A DNA stretch of 64,000 nucleotides from Actinomadura luzonensis. GTDB taxonomy: Bacteria; Actinomycetota; Actinomycetes; Streptosporangiales; Streptosporangiaceae. Of the stretch, positions 1-8,624 are shown piece by piece. The notes beneath the pieces are model-generated. The model was not told where the DNA came from. It did not search any database and saw nothing but the letters and a program-made list of their open reading frames with translations. Positions within the stretch are counted from its first letter, which is position 1. Each line of letters starts with the position of its first letter. Location: NCBI RefSeq assembly GCF_022664455.2, contig NZ_JAKRKC020000001.1:5833001-5897000 (forward strand), given 5' to 3'. Made by a program: the position numbers and the translations under genes.

Positions 1-944
1 TGCACCGGCTGGCGGGCATCGAGCGCGAGATCGTGGTCGAGGAGGTGCCGGGCGCCAAGGACGGCCTCGGCTGGCGCACCCGCGTGCAGTTCGCCGCCCT
101 GCCGGGCGGCGAGCTCGGCTTCCGCCGGCACCGCTCGCACGACATCGAGGTCGTCGACGCCTGCCTCATCGCGCACCCGGAGGTCGAGGCGGTCGGCGCG
201 GAGGCGCGCGCCTGGGAGGGCGCGGCCGGCGTCGAGGTGATCGCCTCCTCCGCCGGCGACCGGGCCGTGGTCGTCAGGCCCCGGCCGCGGCGCACCGTCG
301 CCGTGCCCGACCTCGACGCGCCCGCCTCCATCCTGCTCGACCAGGGCAAGGGCCGCACGGTGCCGCGGCGCGGCTCGGGGGTGCTGCACGAGCAGGTGGG
401 CGAGCACGTCTTCCGGGTGGCCGGCAGCGGCTTCTGGCAGGTGCATCCGGGGGCGGCCGAGACGTTGCTGGACGCGGTGCTCGCGTACGCGGCGCCGGAG
501 CCCGGCGAGTGGGCGCTCGACCTCTACTGCGGGGTGGGCCTGTTCGCCGCCGGCCTCGCCGAGGCGGTGGGGCCGGAGGGGGCCGTCTTCGGCCTGGAGT
601 CCGAGGCCGCGGCCGTCCGCGACGCCCGCGCCAACCTCCGCGGCCTGCCGCAGGCCCGGGTGGAGCGGGGCCGCGTCGAGGAGGCCCTCGACCGGTTCCA
701 GATCGAACGCGCCGATATCGTCGTCGTCGACCCGCCCCGGGCGGGGCTCGGGCGCGAGGTGGTCTCCCGCGTCGCCGGCCTGGAGGCGTCCCGCATCGTG
801 TACGTCTCCTGCGACCCGGCGACCTTCGCCCGCGACGTGAAGTGGCTGGCCGAGCTCGGCTACGGCCTGGCGGACCTGCGGGCCTTCGACGCCTTCCCGA
901 TGACCCACCACGTGGAGTGCGTGGGCCTGCTGACGCGGGCGTGA
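1..944 (+). CDS. RNA uracil-5 methyltransferase (TrmA/RlmD family), 5'-truncated by the window edge
   Basis: The reading frame is open from base 3, so the true start and any N-terminal TRAM domain lie outside the window. The C-terminal 300 residues are a SAM-dependent Rossmann domain. YCGVGLFAAGLAEAVG is the SAM-binding loop, VVVDPPRAGL is the catalytic motif IV, and VSCDPATFARD holds the nucleophilic Cys of the RumA/TrmA family. The end FDAFPMTHHVECVGLL is the family's usual terminus. The enzyme should methylate C5 of a uridine in rRNA or tRNA; which RNA cannot be told from this fragment. A terminator hairpin follows directly. Confidence 0.9.
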   Translation, partial: HRLAGIEREIVVEEVPGAKDGLGWRTRVQFAALPGGELGFRRHRSHDIEVVDACLIAHPEVEAVGAEARAWEGAAGVEVIASSAGDRAVVVRPRPRRTVAVPDLDAPASILLDQGKGRTVPRRGSGVLHEQVGEHVFRVAGSGFWQVHPGAAETLLDAVLAYAAPEPGEWALDLYCGVGLFAAGLAEAVGPEGAVFGLESEAAAVRDARANLRGLPQARVERGRVEEALDRFQIERADIVVVDPPRAGLGREVVSRVAGLEASRIVYVSCDPATFARDVKWLAELGYGLADLRAFDAFPMTHHVECVGLLTRA

Positions 945-952
945 GATCCGGC

Positions 953-984
953 GGCGCCCGGACGCTTCCCCACGGCCGGGCGCC
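953..984 (+). terminator. hairpin terminator after the RNA methyltransferase gene
   Basis: A perfect 9-bp stem (GGCGCCCGG at 953-961 with its complement at 976-984) encloses a 14-nt loop, 8 bases after the stop codon. There is no clear U tract, which is common in actinobacteria. Confidence 0.55.
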
Positions 985-1068
985 ACGCTACGCACGCTAC
1001 TCCTGAATCGCCGGCCTGCCACTGCGCCGCCGTCAGGGCCGCGGGCAGGGCCGCGGTCAGGCTAGGGG

Positions 1069-1737
1069 TCAGGCGGGGGCGACCGGCTTGATGGGGGTGC
1101 GGCCGCGGCCGAGCAGCCAGAGCATCGCGCCCAGCGCCGCCACCTGCAACGGCCAGCCCATGACGATCTTGGCGAAGCCGAGCGCCGCCACGGCCTCGTC
1201 ACCGCCGCCGAACAGGTAGACCGGCCCCTGCACCGCGACCCGCACCGCGCACGGCAGCATGAGCAGCCAGGTGAGCCGCATGCACAGCCGGACGATGCCC
1301 TGGTCCTTGTGCCACCCGGTGGGGTCGCCGGTGACCGAGCCGATCAGGAAGCCCACCACCGGCCACCGGGCGACGATCGAGACGAGCATGCCCACCATGT
1401 AGGCGGCGTTCCACAGGATGCCGGGCAGGAAGTAATCTTTCGCGTCGCCGGTGCGGCTGGCGAAGAACGCGCCGATCGCGATGCCGATCAGGCTGTTGAT
1501 GACGAACTGCGGCGTGGACCGCTGCACGACCCTGGCCACCAGCAGCAGCACCGACAGCGAGATGCTGACGATGAGCGCGGTCTTCAGCTCCTCGGTGGCG
1601 ATCCAGCACACCGTGAAGGCGATCGTCGGGACCGCCGCCTCGATGATGCCGCGCACCCCGCCGAAGGCCTTGGCGAGCTGCGCCCGCACCGCCGCCTCGA
1701 CCGTGTCGTGGGCGACCTCTTCCGCCTCAGCACTCAC
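1069..1737 (-). CDS. DUF3159 family membrane protein
   Basis: The 222-residue protein has a short acidic N-terminus (MSAEAEEVAHDTVEAAVRAQ), then a conserved FGGVRGIIEAAVP entry into about five hydrophobic segments spread over residues 35-210. This matches the actinobacterial DUF3159 integral membrane family, whose function is unknown. It starts 4 bases after the stop of the upstream OB-fold gene and so is probably translated from the same leftward mRNA as the OB-fold, DUF3710 and dut genes. Confidence 0.85.
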   Translation of the reverse strand: MSAEAEEVAHDTVEAAVRAQLAKAFGGVRGIIEAAVPTIAFTVCWIATEELKTALIVSISLSVLLLVARVVQRSTPQFVINSLIGIAIGAFFASRTGDAKDYFLPGILWNAAYMVGMLVSIVARWPVVGFLIGSVTGDPTGWHKDQGIVRLCMRLTWLLMLPCAVRVAVQGPVYLFGGGDEAVAALGFAKIVMGWPLQVAALGAMLWLLGRGRTPIKPVAPA

Positions 1738-1741
1738 CTGA

Positions 1742-2128
1742 TCAACTCCCTGGCCGGAGCTCGTAACGCGGATTGAACATCACCTTGCGGCCGTCCTGCA
1801 TGCTGACCAGCCCTTCCGCCTTGACCGTGCGGCCGGGCTCGATGCCGGCGATCTTCCGGCGGCCGAGCCAGACGAGGTCGATCACGTCGGACCCGTCGTA
1901 GAGCTCGGCCTCCAGGGCGGGGGCTCCGCCTCGCGGGCGCAACGTCACGGTACGTAGCGTACCGGCAACGCAGAAGCGCCGGCGCCCGCCGCATGACACG
2001 ATGGGGGTGGCGCCGACCTCGTCGGCGTCCTCCCGTAGCTCCTGGGCCTCGATCTCGGACTGAGGGGATGCCAGCCGAGCGAAGAACCCACGCAATCCCC
2101 CGCGTTTCGCGGGCTCTGCCGTACTCAT
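1742..2128 (-). CDS. small OB-fold nucleic-acid-binding-like protein
   Basis: This is a 128-residue protein. Residues about 50-128 form an OB-fold: VAGTLRTVTLRPRGG, ALEAELYDGSDVIDLVWLG, then GRRKIAGIEPGRTVKAEG. The N-terminal 40 residues are basic and then acidic and may be disordered. Proteins of this type lie between DUF3710 and DUF3159 in many actinomycetes and are annotated as OB-fold nucleic-acid-binding proteins. No substrate is known. An ATG start is used; the gene lies 41 bases downstream of the DUF3710 gene. Confidence 0.82.
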   Translation of the reverse strand: MSTAEPAKRGGLRGFFARLASPQSEIEAQELREDADEVGATPIVSCGGRRRFCVAGTLRTVTLRPRGGAPALEAELYDGSDVIDLVWLGRRKIAGIEPGRTVKAEGLVSMQDGRKVMFNPRYELRPGS

Positions 2129-2169
2129 GATGGATGCCAGCCTACGTGATGTCGAGGTGATGTCAGCTC

Positions 2170-2820
2170 TCAGCGAATCTCGCTGATTTCCGGTCCCCGT
2201 TTGAAGGGGTTGAGGCCGGGCCGCTCCTCCGGCCCGTCGCCGCCCGCCTGCTCGTTGGGACGGCGCAGCGGGATGGGCTCCTCACGGGCCATCGGCTCGT
2301 CGCCGCGCACGACCACGACGTCCTTGACGAAGTCCACGAACGCCCCGGCGACGGCCTCGTCGTGCGCGCCCGGCCCGGAGATCACCGCGAGCAGGAACCA
2401 GCGCGGGCCGTCGACGCCGAGGTAGCGCGCCGGCCGCGGGCCCGCGTCGGTGGGCAGCTCGCCGGCCAGCTCGGCGCCGAACGGCCCCTCGCGCTCCTCC
2501 AGCTCCTTCGCCTGCGCGCGGATCTTGGTCTTGACCTCGTCCCACAGGCCGGAGCTGCGCGGCGCGGCGAGGGCCTGGAGCTGCAGGGTGCTCTCGCCGT
2601 GGATGACGACGACGCCGACGTGCTGGTCGCCGACCGAGGCGAGGCGCACGTCGAAGTCGGGGTTGTGCGGCAGCCGCAGGCCGCCGAGGTCGATGCGGTC
2701 GTTGTCCGGGTGGGGCTCGTCGGCGTCCCACGGGCCGGACTCGCGCGTGGGGGCGGCCTGCTCGTGCTCGGCCACCGTTTCCGGCTGCTCACGACGACGA
2801 CGTCGGAACACGTTCCTCAC
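2170..2820 (-). CDS. DUF3710 domain-containing protein
   Basis: This 216-residue soluble protein opens with a very basic stretch (MRNVFRRRRREQPETVAEHE). The DUF3710 core follows: RIDLGGLRLP, then a beta-rich segment ending FVDFVKDVVVVRGDEPMA. The C-terminus (RRPNEQAGGDGPEERPGLNPF) is typical of the family. Function is unknown; the family is nearly always linked to dut and the OB-fold gene in actinobacteria, as here. It lies 81 bases downstream of dut on the same strand. Confidence 0.86.
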   Translation of the reverse strand: MRNVFRRRRREQPETVAEHEQAAPTRESGPWDADEPHPDNDRIDLGGLRLPHNPDFDVRLASVGDQHVGVVVIHGESTLQLQALAAPRSSGLWDEVKTKIRAQAKELEEREGPFGAELAGELPTDAGPRPARYLGVDGPRWFLLAVISGPGAHDEAVAGAFVDFVKDVVVVRGDEPMAREEPIPLRRPNEQAGGDGPEERPGLNPFKRGPEISEIR

Positions 2821-2901
2821 TCTCCCTGATAGGTCCTGCTGCTGCCCGGAAGGGCCGGTAGGGGCTGGTCGGCGCGGCGGAGGTGCGGCGGAGCGCGCGG
2901 G

Positions 2902-3342
2902 TCAGCGGCCTGTGGAGCCGAAGCCGTTCGCGCCGCGCATCGACCCAGGCAGCCGCTCGACCTCGTAGAAGGCCGCGCGTTCGACCCGCTGGATCACCAG
3001 TTGCGCCACCCGGTCGCCCCGCTGGAGCCGGAAGGGCTCCTTGGCGTCGGTGTTGATGAGCGTGACCTTGATCTCGCCCCGGTAGCCGGCGTCGACGGTG
3101 CCCGGCGCGTTGACCATGGTGATGCCGTGCCGGGCGGCGAGGCCGGAGCGCGGGTGCACGAAGGCCGCGTAGCCGTCGGGGAGCGCGATCGCCACGCCCG
3201 TGCCGACCACGGCGCGCTCGCCCGGCGCGAGCTCGACGTCCTCGGCCGCGTAGAGGTCGGCGCCGGCGTCGCCCGGATGGGCGTAGGCCGGCAGCGGCAG
3301 CTCGGCGTCGAGCCGGTGGATGAGGATCTCCACGGTGCTCAA
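2902..3342 (-). CDS. dut: dUTP diphosphatase
   Basis: The enzyme hydrolyses dUTP to dUMP and pyrophosphate, keeping uracil out of DNA and supplying dUMP for thymidylate synthesis. At 146 residues it is the usual length of the homotrimeric enzyme. The signature motifs are present in order: HPGDAGADLYA (motif 1), HPRSGLAARHGI (motif 2), GTVDAGYRGEIKV (motif 3, catalytic Asp), GDRVAQLVIQ (motif 4) and the Gly-rich C-terminus RGANGFGSTGR (motif 5). The ATG start overlaps the stop of the upstream thioesterase gene by 4 bases, so the two are probably translationally coupled. Confidence 0.96.
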   Translation of the reverse strand: MSTVEILIHRLDAELPLPAYAHPGDAGADLYAAEDVELAPGERAVVGTGVAIALPDGYAAFVHPRSGLAARHGITMVNAPGTVDAGYRGEIKVTLINTDAKEPFRLQRGDRVAQLVIQRVERAAFYEVERLPGSMRGANGFGSTGR

Positions 3343-3893
3343 GGGTTCACCTCGTAGTCCTGGTGCTCGGCGGCGATGGCGGCGAGATCGCCGTGCTTGG
3401 CGAAGTGCTCCATGCCCACCTCGATGAACAGCGCCGCCGCCCGGACGGCGACCGGCCCGTCGGGGGCGCCGATGCGCCCCTCAGCCTCAAGGTACGCCTT
3501 CCGGCCCGCGATGCCGTTGCACCAGGCGCGCAGGTGGAGTGTCGTGCCGACGGGAACGGGGAGAAGGTAGTCGGTCTCCAGCCGTCCCGTGACATACGGC
3601 TTGTGGAACAGGTAGACGGACATTCCGATGACCTCGTCCATGGCGGCCGCCAGCACCCCGCCGTGCGCCAGCTTGGGCGCGCCCTGGTGCGCCTCCCCCA
3701 CGGTGAACTCGGCCTCGACGGTGGCGCCGTCCGGCGTCCTGGCCTTGAGGTGCAGGCCGGTGGGGTGCTCGGTGCCGCAGCCGAAGCAACGGGCGTAGTG
3801 GGAGCCGAGGTCGGCGCCGGGCGGCGGCGCCCCGGGCTGGGCCGCGGGCGCCACGGCGTCCGGCGGCGGCGTGGTGAGGGAGGAACGCGTCAC
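3339..3893 (-). CDS. PaaI-type hotdog-fold thioesterase
   Basis: The protein has 184 residues from a GTG start at 3893. The first 40 residues are Pro/Ala-rich and probably disordered; the next in-frame upstream codon is GTA, not a start. The hotdog domain contains KLAHGGVLAAAMDEVIGM, the HGG-type active-site helix of PaaI/YbgC-like acyl-CoA thioesterases, and a CFGCGTEHPTGLHL motif typical of the actinobacterial subfamily. The acyl substrate cannot be predicted. It starts 11 bases after the AI-2E transporter stop and overlaps dut by 4 bases, which makes it part of the leftward group. Confidence 0.88.
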   Translation of the reverse strand: MTRSSLTTPPPDAVAPAAQPGAPPPGADLGSHYARCFGCGTEHPTGLHLKARTPDGATVEAEFTVGEAHQGAPKLAHGGVLAAAMDEVIGMSVYLFHKPYVTGRLETDYLLPVPVGTTLHLRAWCNGIAGRKAYLEAEGRIGAPDGPVAVRAAALFIEVGMEHFAKHGDLAAIAAEHQDYEVNP

Positions 3894-3904
3894 GGGTGAC
3901 GAGG

Positions 3905-5089
3905 TTACTCCGTGTTGACGCTCCGGCCGTCCCCGGCGGGCGCGGCGGCCCGGTCGGCGCCGTCGCCGCCCCCGCCGTCGCCGTCCGGTGTGTCCTGCTC
4001 GTCCGGTTCGGGATGAGACGGTGGCGGCGGCAGCGCGGGCTGCTGGTGGCGCAGCTCGGGCAGCGCCCGGTAGATGACGGCGGCGACCGGCACCGCGACC
4101 GCGGCCCCCGCGATGCCCGCCAGGATGCCGCCGACGGCCAGCACGAGGATGATGGCCAGCGGGTGGAAGTTGAGCGCCCGGCCGACGATCAGCGGTTGCA
4201 GGACGTGGTTCTCGAGCTGCTGCTCGACGATGAGGATGCCGAGGAAGACCAGCGCGAGCACGATGCCCTTGGCGCCGAGCGTGACCAGCGTGGCGACCGT
4301 GCCGGCGAAGAAGATGCCGACGATCGGGATGAAGCTGGCGAAGAAGATCAGCACCGCGAGCGGCGCCCACAGCGGCACGCCCATGCCGGCCAGCACGATG
4401 CCCATGATCACGCCGTGCACGGCGGCCACCGCGACCGTGCCCTGCACGTAGTGGGACAGGGTGGTCCACGCCGCCCGGCCGGCCCGGTCGATCCGCGGCG
4501 CGACGTCGCCGAAGCCCCGCAGGATCCACCCCCAGATGCGGTCGCCGTCCTTGAGCAGGAAGAACGTCACGAACAGCAGCAGCACGATGGAGGCCAGCAC
4601 CTCGAAGGCCACCGCGCCCGCGCTCAGCACGGTGCCGGTGATGGCCTGCCGCTGGGCGTTGACCATCGTCGCGACCTCGTCCACGTACGCGGTGATCTGC
4701 GCCTGCTGCAGGTGCAGCGGGCCGGTGATCAGCCACTCCTGGACGTCGCGCGCGGTCGCCTGCACCTGCTCGACCAGGTTGGGGAACTCCTCGCCGGCCC
4801 GCGCCCCGACCAGCCAGCCGGTGCCGACGAGCACGGCGAGCGCGATCAGCATGGTGACCCACGTGGCGTAGATCGGCCGCATGCCCGCCTGGCGGAGGGA
4901 GTTGGTGAGCGGATAGAGCAGCGCGGTCAGCAGCAGCGCGATGGCCACCGGCAGGGCCACGAACGTGAGCCTGGCGATGATCAGCGCGAAGAAGTAGACG
5001 ACCACGCCGACGAGGATCAGGCACACGCACCAGGCGGCCGTCCTGGCCAGCACGGGCGGCACGAGCTTGGTCGGTCGGTCGGGCAGCAC
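3905..5089 (-). CDS. AI-2E/PerM family membrane transporter
   Basis: The 394-residue protein starts at GTG 5089, just before the first hydrophobic segment. It has two N-terminal transmembrane segments, a soluble helical region (residues about 95-170), five or six further membrane segments (for example LASIVLLLFVTFFLLKDGD and LAVLIFFASFIPIVGIFFAG), and a Pro/Gly/Asp-rich cytoplasmic tail. This is the architecture of the AI-2E transporter (PerM/YdbT) family, whose members export small signals or act as Na+/H+ antiporters. The substrate is unknown. It is the first gene of the leftward thioesterase-dut group. Confidence 0.87.
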   Translation of the reverse strand: MLPDRPTKLVPPVLARTAAWCVCLILVGVVVYFFALIIARLTFVALPVAIALLLTALLYPLTNSLRQAGMRPIYATWVTMLIALAVLVGTGWLVGARAGEEFPNLVEQVQATARDVQEWLITGPLHLQQAQITAYVDEVATMVNAQRQAITGTVLSAGAVAFEVLASIVLLLFVTFFLLKDGDRIWGWILRGFGDVAPRIDRAGRAAWTTLSHYVQGTVAVAAVHGVIMGIVLAGMGVPLWAPLAVLIFFASFIPIVGIFFAGTVATLVTLGAKGIVLALVFLGILIVEQQLENHVLQPLIVGRALNFHPLAIILVLAVGGILAGIAGAAVAVPVAAVIYRALPELRHQQPALPPPPSHPEPDEQDTPDGDGGGGDGADRAAAPAGDGRSVNTE

Positions 5090-5188
5090 GTGTTCAAGAC
5101 TGTCACGTCCGGGCGCCGAACGCGCGCGCACGACGGCGCCGAAGATCGGGCCTGGGCAACGGCCGCGCCGCATGTCACCGTCGGGGTC

Positions 5189-7339
5189 ATGAAGGGCGTG
5201 ACGACTCTCACACTGGCTCTGCTCGCCTCGCTCACCCCCGCCCCCGCGTACGCGGCCGGCGGCGGCGCGCTGGCGCTGGAGGTGCTCTCCAGCCGCCCCG
5301 ACCAGGTGAGCGGCGGTGACGCCCTGGTCAGGGTGCGGCATCCGAAGGGTGTCAGGGTGTCGGTCAGCCGCGACGGCGTGGACGTCTCCGCGGCCTTCAC
5401 CGAGACCGCGGACGGCCTGACGGGCCTGGTCACCGGCCTGCGGCCGGGCCGCAACACGATCACGGCCACGGCCGGGCCGCTCCGCCGCACGCTGAGCGTC
5501 CGCGACTTCCCGATCGAGGGCCCGATCTTCTCCGGGCCGCACCAGTACCCGTTCCTGTGCAAGACCGAGCGCGGCGGCCTCGGCCCGCCGGTCGCCGACA
5601 ACCAGGACGGCCAGGGCATGCGCACGGCGGGCGGCTGGAGCCGCGACTGCTTCGCGCCGACGGTGACCGACCGGCTCTACCGCTCGACGGACGGCACGTA
5701 CAAGCCGATGCCCGCCGAGCGCCCGGCCGACCTGGCCACGACGACCACGCTGGACGGCCGGACGGTGGACTTCGTGGTCCGGCGCGAGCGCGGTGTGATC
5801 AACCGGTTCCTCTACTCGATCGCCATGCTGGAGGACGGCTGGACCGGCCGGGCGATCTACCGCTTCGACGGCGGCGTGGCGATCGGCCACGACCAGGGCA
5901 CGCTCGGCGGCGGCGCACTCGACCCGTACGGGCTCGGCAAGGGCTACGCGATCCTGTACTCCTCGGGCACCCGCACCTCCACCCACTACAACCTGATCCT
6001 GGGCGGCGAGACGGCCCTCATGGTGAAGGAGCGCTTCATCGAGCGGTACGGCCCGCCGCTCTACACGGTCGGCGTCGGCGGGTCGGGCGGCGCGATCCAG
6101 CAGTACATCTACGGCCAGAACTACGGCGACCGGGTGATCGACGCCGCGATCCCGCAGTACTCCTATCCGGACATGGTCACCCAGACCATCCACGTCGGCG
6201 ACTGCGAGCTGCTCGAACGCTACATGGACCAGAACCCGCGCTGGGCCCGCTGGGACGACCGGACGGCGCTGATCGGCATGAACGCCAGTGACACGGTCGC
6301 CAACCCCTACACGGGTCGCCCGGGCTCCGACGAGTGCGTCAACGGCTGGCGCGGCCTCACCCCGCTGACCATGAACCCGAAGTGGACCTCGAACAACGAC
6401 CCCGAGTGGGCGCTCATGGACCCGCCGGGCGTCAAGGACACCGTCCAGTGGACGCACTGGGACGACGTCCGCACGGTCTACGGCGTGGACGAGCGCGGCT
6501 ACGCCCGCTCCACCTGGGACAACGTCGGCGTCCAGTACGGACTGCGGTCGCTGGTGGCCGGCGTGATCACCCCGGCCGAGTTCCTGGACGTCAACGCCAA
6601 GGCCGGCTCGTGGAAGGAGCAGCCCGACATGACGCAGGAGGGCTGCCCGTTCGTGCGCGCCGCCTGCCCGGGCGACCTCGACCCGTGGAGCGCCCGCAAC
6701 ATGAACCTGGGCGACCCGGCGCCGCGCCGCGCCGGCGACCCGGTCGCGATCAGCAACGTCGAGCGCAGCGGCCTGGTCTTCCGCGGCGCGATCGACCTGC
6801 CGGTGATCGACTGGCGGCCGTACCTGGAGGACCAGCTCGACATGCACAACGCGCACCAGTCGTTCGCCTCGCGGCAGCGCATGCTCGACCACGACGGCCG
6901 CGCGGACAACCAGGTCATCTGGTTCACCGACGCCCGCCCGGACGGCCCGAAGTTCGACCAGACGCCGGAGGCGCTGCAGGTCATGGACCAGTGGATGGCG
7001 AACCTCCGCAGGCACCCGGGCCGGGGCGTGGCGGGCAACCGGCCGCCGCTGGCGGTGGACCGCTGCTTCGCCACCGACGGCACGCAGCTCGCCGCCGGCC
7101 CGCACGTGTGGGACGGCGTCCTGGACCGCCGCCCGCCGGGCGCGTGCACGCGGCGCTTCCCGCTGTACGGGACCTCCCGGACGGTCGCGGGCGGCCCGCT
7201 GGAGGGCGGCGTCTACAAGTGCCGCCTCCAGCCGGTGGGCCGGGCCGTCGCGAGGGGCCTGTACGGCTCCTGGCGGCCCACCCCGGAGGAGCGGGCGCGC
7301 CTGGAGCAGATCTTCCCTACGGGCGTGTGCGACTACTGA
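5189..7339 (+). CDS. secreted DUF6351 family protein (tannase-like hydrolase fold)
   Basis: The 716-residue protein starts at ATG 5189 and opens with a Sec signal peptide (MKGVTTLTLALLASLTPAPAYA, cleavage after AYA). An Ig-like N-terminal region covers residues about 25-120. A long alpha/beta-hydrolase-like region follows, with the candidate nucleophile in VGVGGSGGAIQQY and a late HNAHQSF that could hold the catalytic His. This matches DUF6351, a family of large secreted proteins related to tannase/feruloyl esterase. The substrate is unknown. The 3' end overlaps the convergent MFS gene by 23 bases. Confidence 0.85.
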   Translation: MKGVTTLTLALLASLTPAPAYAAGGGALALEVLSSRPDQVSGGDALVRVRHPKGVRVSVSRDGVDVSAAFTETADGLTGLVTGLRPGRNTITATAGPLRRTLSVRDFPIEGPIFSGPHQYPFLCKTERGGLGPPVADNQDGQGMRTAGGWSRDCFAPTVTDRLYRSTDGTYKPMPAERPADLATTTTLDGRTVDFVVRRERGVINRFLYSIAMLEDGWTGRAIYRFDGGVAIGHDQGTLGGGALDPYGLGKGYAILYSSGTRTSTHYNLILGGETALMVKERFIERYGPPLYTVGVGGSGGAIQQYIYGQNYGDRVIDAAIPQYSYPDMVTQTIHVGDCELLERYMDQNPRWARWDDRTALIGMNASDTVANPYTGRPGSDECVNGWRGLTPLTMNPKWTSNNDPEWALMDPPGVKDTVQWTHWDDVRTVYGVDERGYARSTWDNVGVQYGLRSLVAGVITPAEFLDVNAKAGSWKEQPDMTQEGCPFVRAACPGDLDPWSARNMNLGDPAPRRAGDPVAISNVERSGLVFRGAIDLPVIDWRPYLEDQLDMHNAHQSFASRQRMLDHDGRADNQVIWFTDARPDGPKFDQTPEALQVMDQWMANLRRHPGRGVAGNRPPLAVDRCFATDGTQLAAGPHVWDGVLDRRPPGACTRRFPLYGTSRTVAGGPLEGGVYKCRLQPVGRAVARGLYGSWRPTPEERARLEQIFPTGVCDY

Positions 7340-8549
7340 CCGGCAGCTCCCGCATGGTGCGGAGGGGCGAGGTCCAGAGCCACAGGAACGGCAGGCAGGC
7401 GCCGGCCGCCGCGACCAGCAGCGTGGGCCGCACGCCGAGCACCTCGCCGAGCGCTCCGCCGAGCAGCCCGCCGAGCGGCAGGGTGCCCCAGACGGCGAAG
7501 CGCACGGTGGCGTTCATCCGGCCGAGCAGCGGCTCGGGCGTGATGGCCTGGCGGAAGCTGAGCTGGGTGACGTTGTAGATCACCACGCCCGCGCCGACCA
7601 GGAACTCGCAGGCCGCGAACAGCCCGAGCCGCCAGTCGGCCCCGAGCCAGGGCAGCGTGAACGTCAGCGGCGCGGGCACGGCCAGGGCCAGCCACATCGC
7701 GGGCCCCTGGCCGAGCCGCCGGGTCAGCCGGGCGTTGGCCAGCGCGCCGGCGATCCCGCCGAGCCCGCCCGCGGCCATGAGCAGCCCGATGGGGCCCGCG
7801 CCCAGCCCGAGCTCCCTGGCCAGCAGCAGCAGGACCAGCGGCTGGGACATGGCGGCGAAGAGGTTGGCGGTGGCCGTGCAGCCGGCGATGCGGCGCAGCA
7901 GCGGCTGCCCGAGCACGAACCGCACGCCTTCGGCGATCTCCGCGCCGAGGTGGGCGCGGGGCGGCGCGGGCCGCGGCTCGGCCGTGCGGATCAGCGCCAG
8001 GCACAGCCCCGACCAGGCGAACCCGGCCACCGTGGCGAGCAGCGCGAACGGCGCGGTGAGGAGCTGCACCAGGTAGCCGCCCGCGCCGGGCCCGCCGACC
8101 TGCGCCACGGTGCGCACGACCTCCAGCGCGGAGTTGCCCTCGACCAGCCGGTCCCGCTCGACCAGGTGCGGCAGGTAGCTCTGGTAGCCGACGTCGAAGA
8201 AGACGGTGAGCACGCCGAGGGCGAAGGCCACCGCGTAGAGCTGCTGGATCGTCAGCGCGTCCAGCCACCAGGCCAGCGGCACCGAGCCGAGCGCGAGCGC
8301 GCGCCCCCAGTCGCAGGCGATCATCACGTGCCGTTTGCGCAGCCGGTCCACGACCGCGCCGGCGGGCAGCCCGATCAGCACGAACGCCGCCGTCTGGCAG
8401 GCCGCCAGCAGCCCGACCTCCAGCTCCGAGACCCGCAGCGCCGACACCGCGACGAGGGGCAGGGCCAGGGTCAGGACCTGGGTGCCGGCCTGGCTGGCGG
8501 CGTCGGCCAGGAACAGCCGGCGGAAGCCGGGCTCGCGCAACAGGGTCAC
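7317..8549 (-). CDS. MFS transporter (enterobactin/macrolide-exporter-like)
   Basis: The 410-residue protein has twelve hydrophobic segments and the MFS loop 2-3 motif GLPAGAVVDRLRKRHVM. The opening LLREPGFRRLFLADAASQAGTQV is typical of the EntS/MefA-like exporters of actinomycetes. It is expected to export small molecules, perhaps drugs, by proton antiport; the substrate is unknown. The GTG start sits 6 bases after a possible -10 box, so the mRNA may be leaderless. The divergent winged-helix gene is the likely regulator (see the operator at 8566-8589). Confidence 0.88.
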   Translation of the reverse strand: MTLLREPGFRRLFLADAASQAGTQVLTLALPLVAVSALRVSELEVGLLAACQTAAFVLIGLPAGAVVDRLRKRHVMIACDWGRALALGSVPLAWWLDALTIQQLYAVAFALGVLTVFFDVGYQSYLPHLVERDRLVEGNSALEVVRTVAQVGGPGAGGYLVQLLTAPFALLATVAGFAWSGLCLALIRTAEPRPAPPRAHLGAEIAEGVRFVLGQPLLRRIAGCTATANLFAAMSQPLVLLLLARELGLGAGPIGLLMAAGGLGGIAGALANARLTRRLGQGPAMWLALAVPAPLTFTLPWLGADWRLGLFAACEFLVGAGVVIYNVTQLSFRQAITPEPLLGRMNATVRFAVWGTLPLGGLLGGALGEVLGVRPTLLVAAAGACLPFLWLWTSPLRTMRELPVSSRTRP

Positions 8550-8555
8550 GGGATG

Positions 8556-8589
8556 AGACTCCCCGACCGATCGAGAAAAGTCAATCGGT
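8556..8589 (-). promoter_or_regulatory. MFS promoter with overlapping inverted-repeat operator
   Basis: Reading leftward, TTGACT (8584-8579), a 17-bp spacer and GAGTCT (8561-8556, a weak -10) lie just ahead of the GTG at 8549. An inverted repeat, ACCGATCGA at 8566-8574 and TCAATCGGT at 8581-8589 (8 of 9 bases symmetric, 6-bp spacer), covers the -35 and spacer. A bound regulator would block the promoter. The winged-helix protein encoded divergently from 8625 is the obvious candidate. Confidence 0.5.
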
Positions 8590-8624
8590 GAGCGGCGGCC
8601 CGCGGGCCACTAGGGTGGCCGTCC

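Noticed and set aside
3905..7105. Very long open frame on the minus strand through the DUF6351 gene
   Set aside because: It is a high-G+C shadow; only the part from 5089 downward encodes a recognisable protein (AI-2E transporter). The DUF6351 frame has the signal peptide and the correct codon bias.
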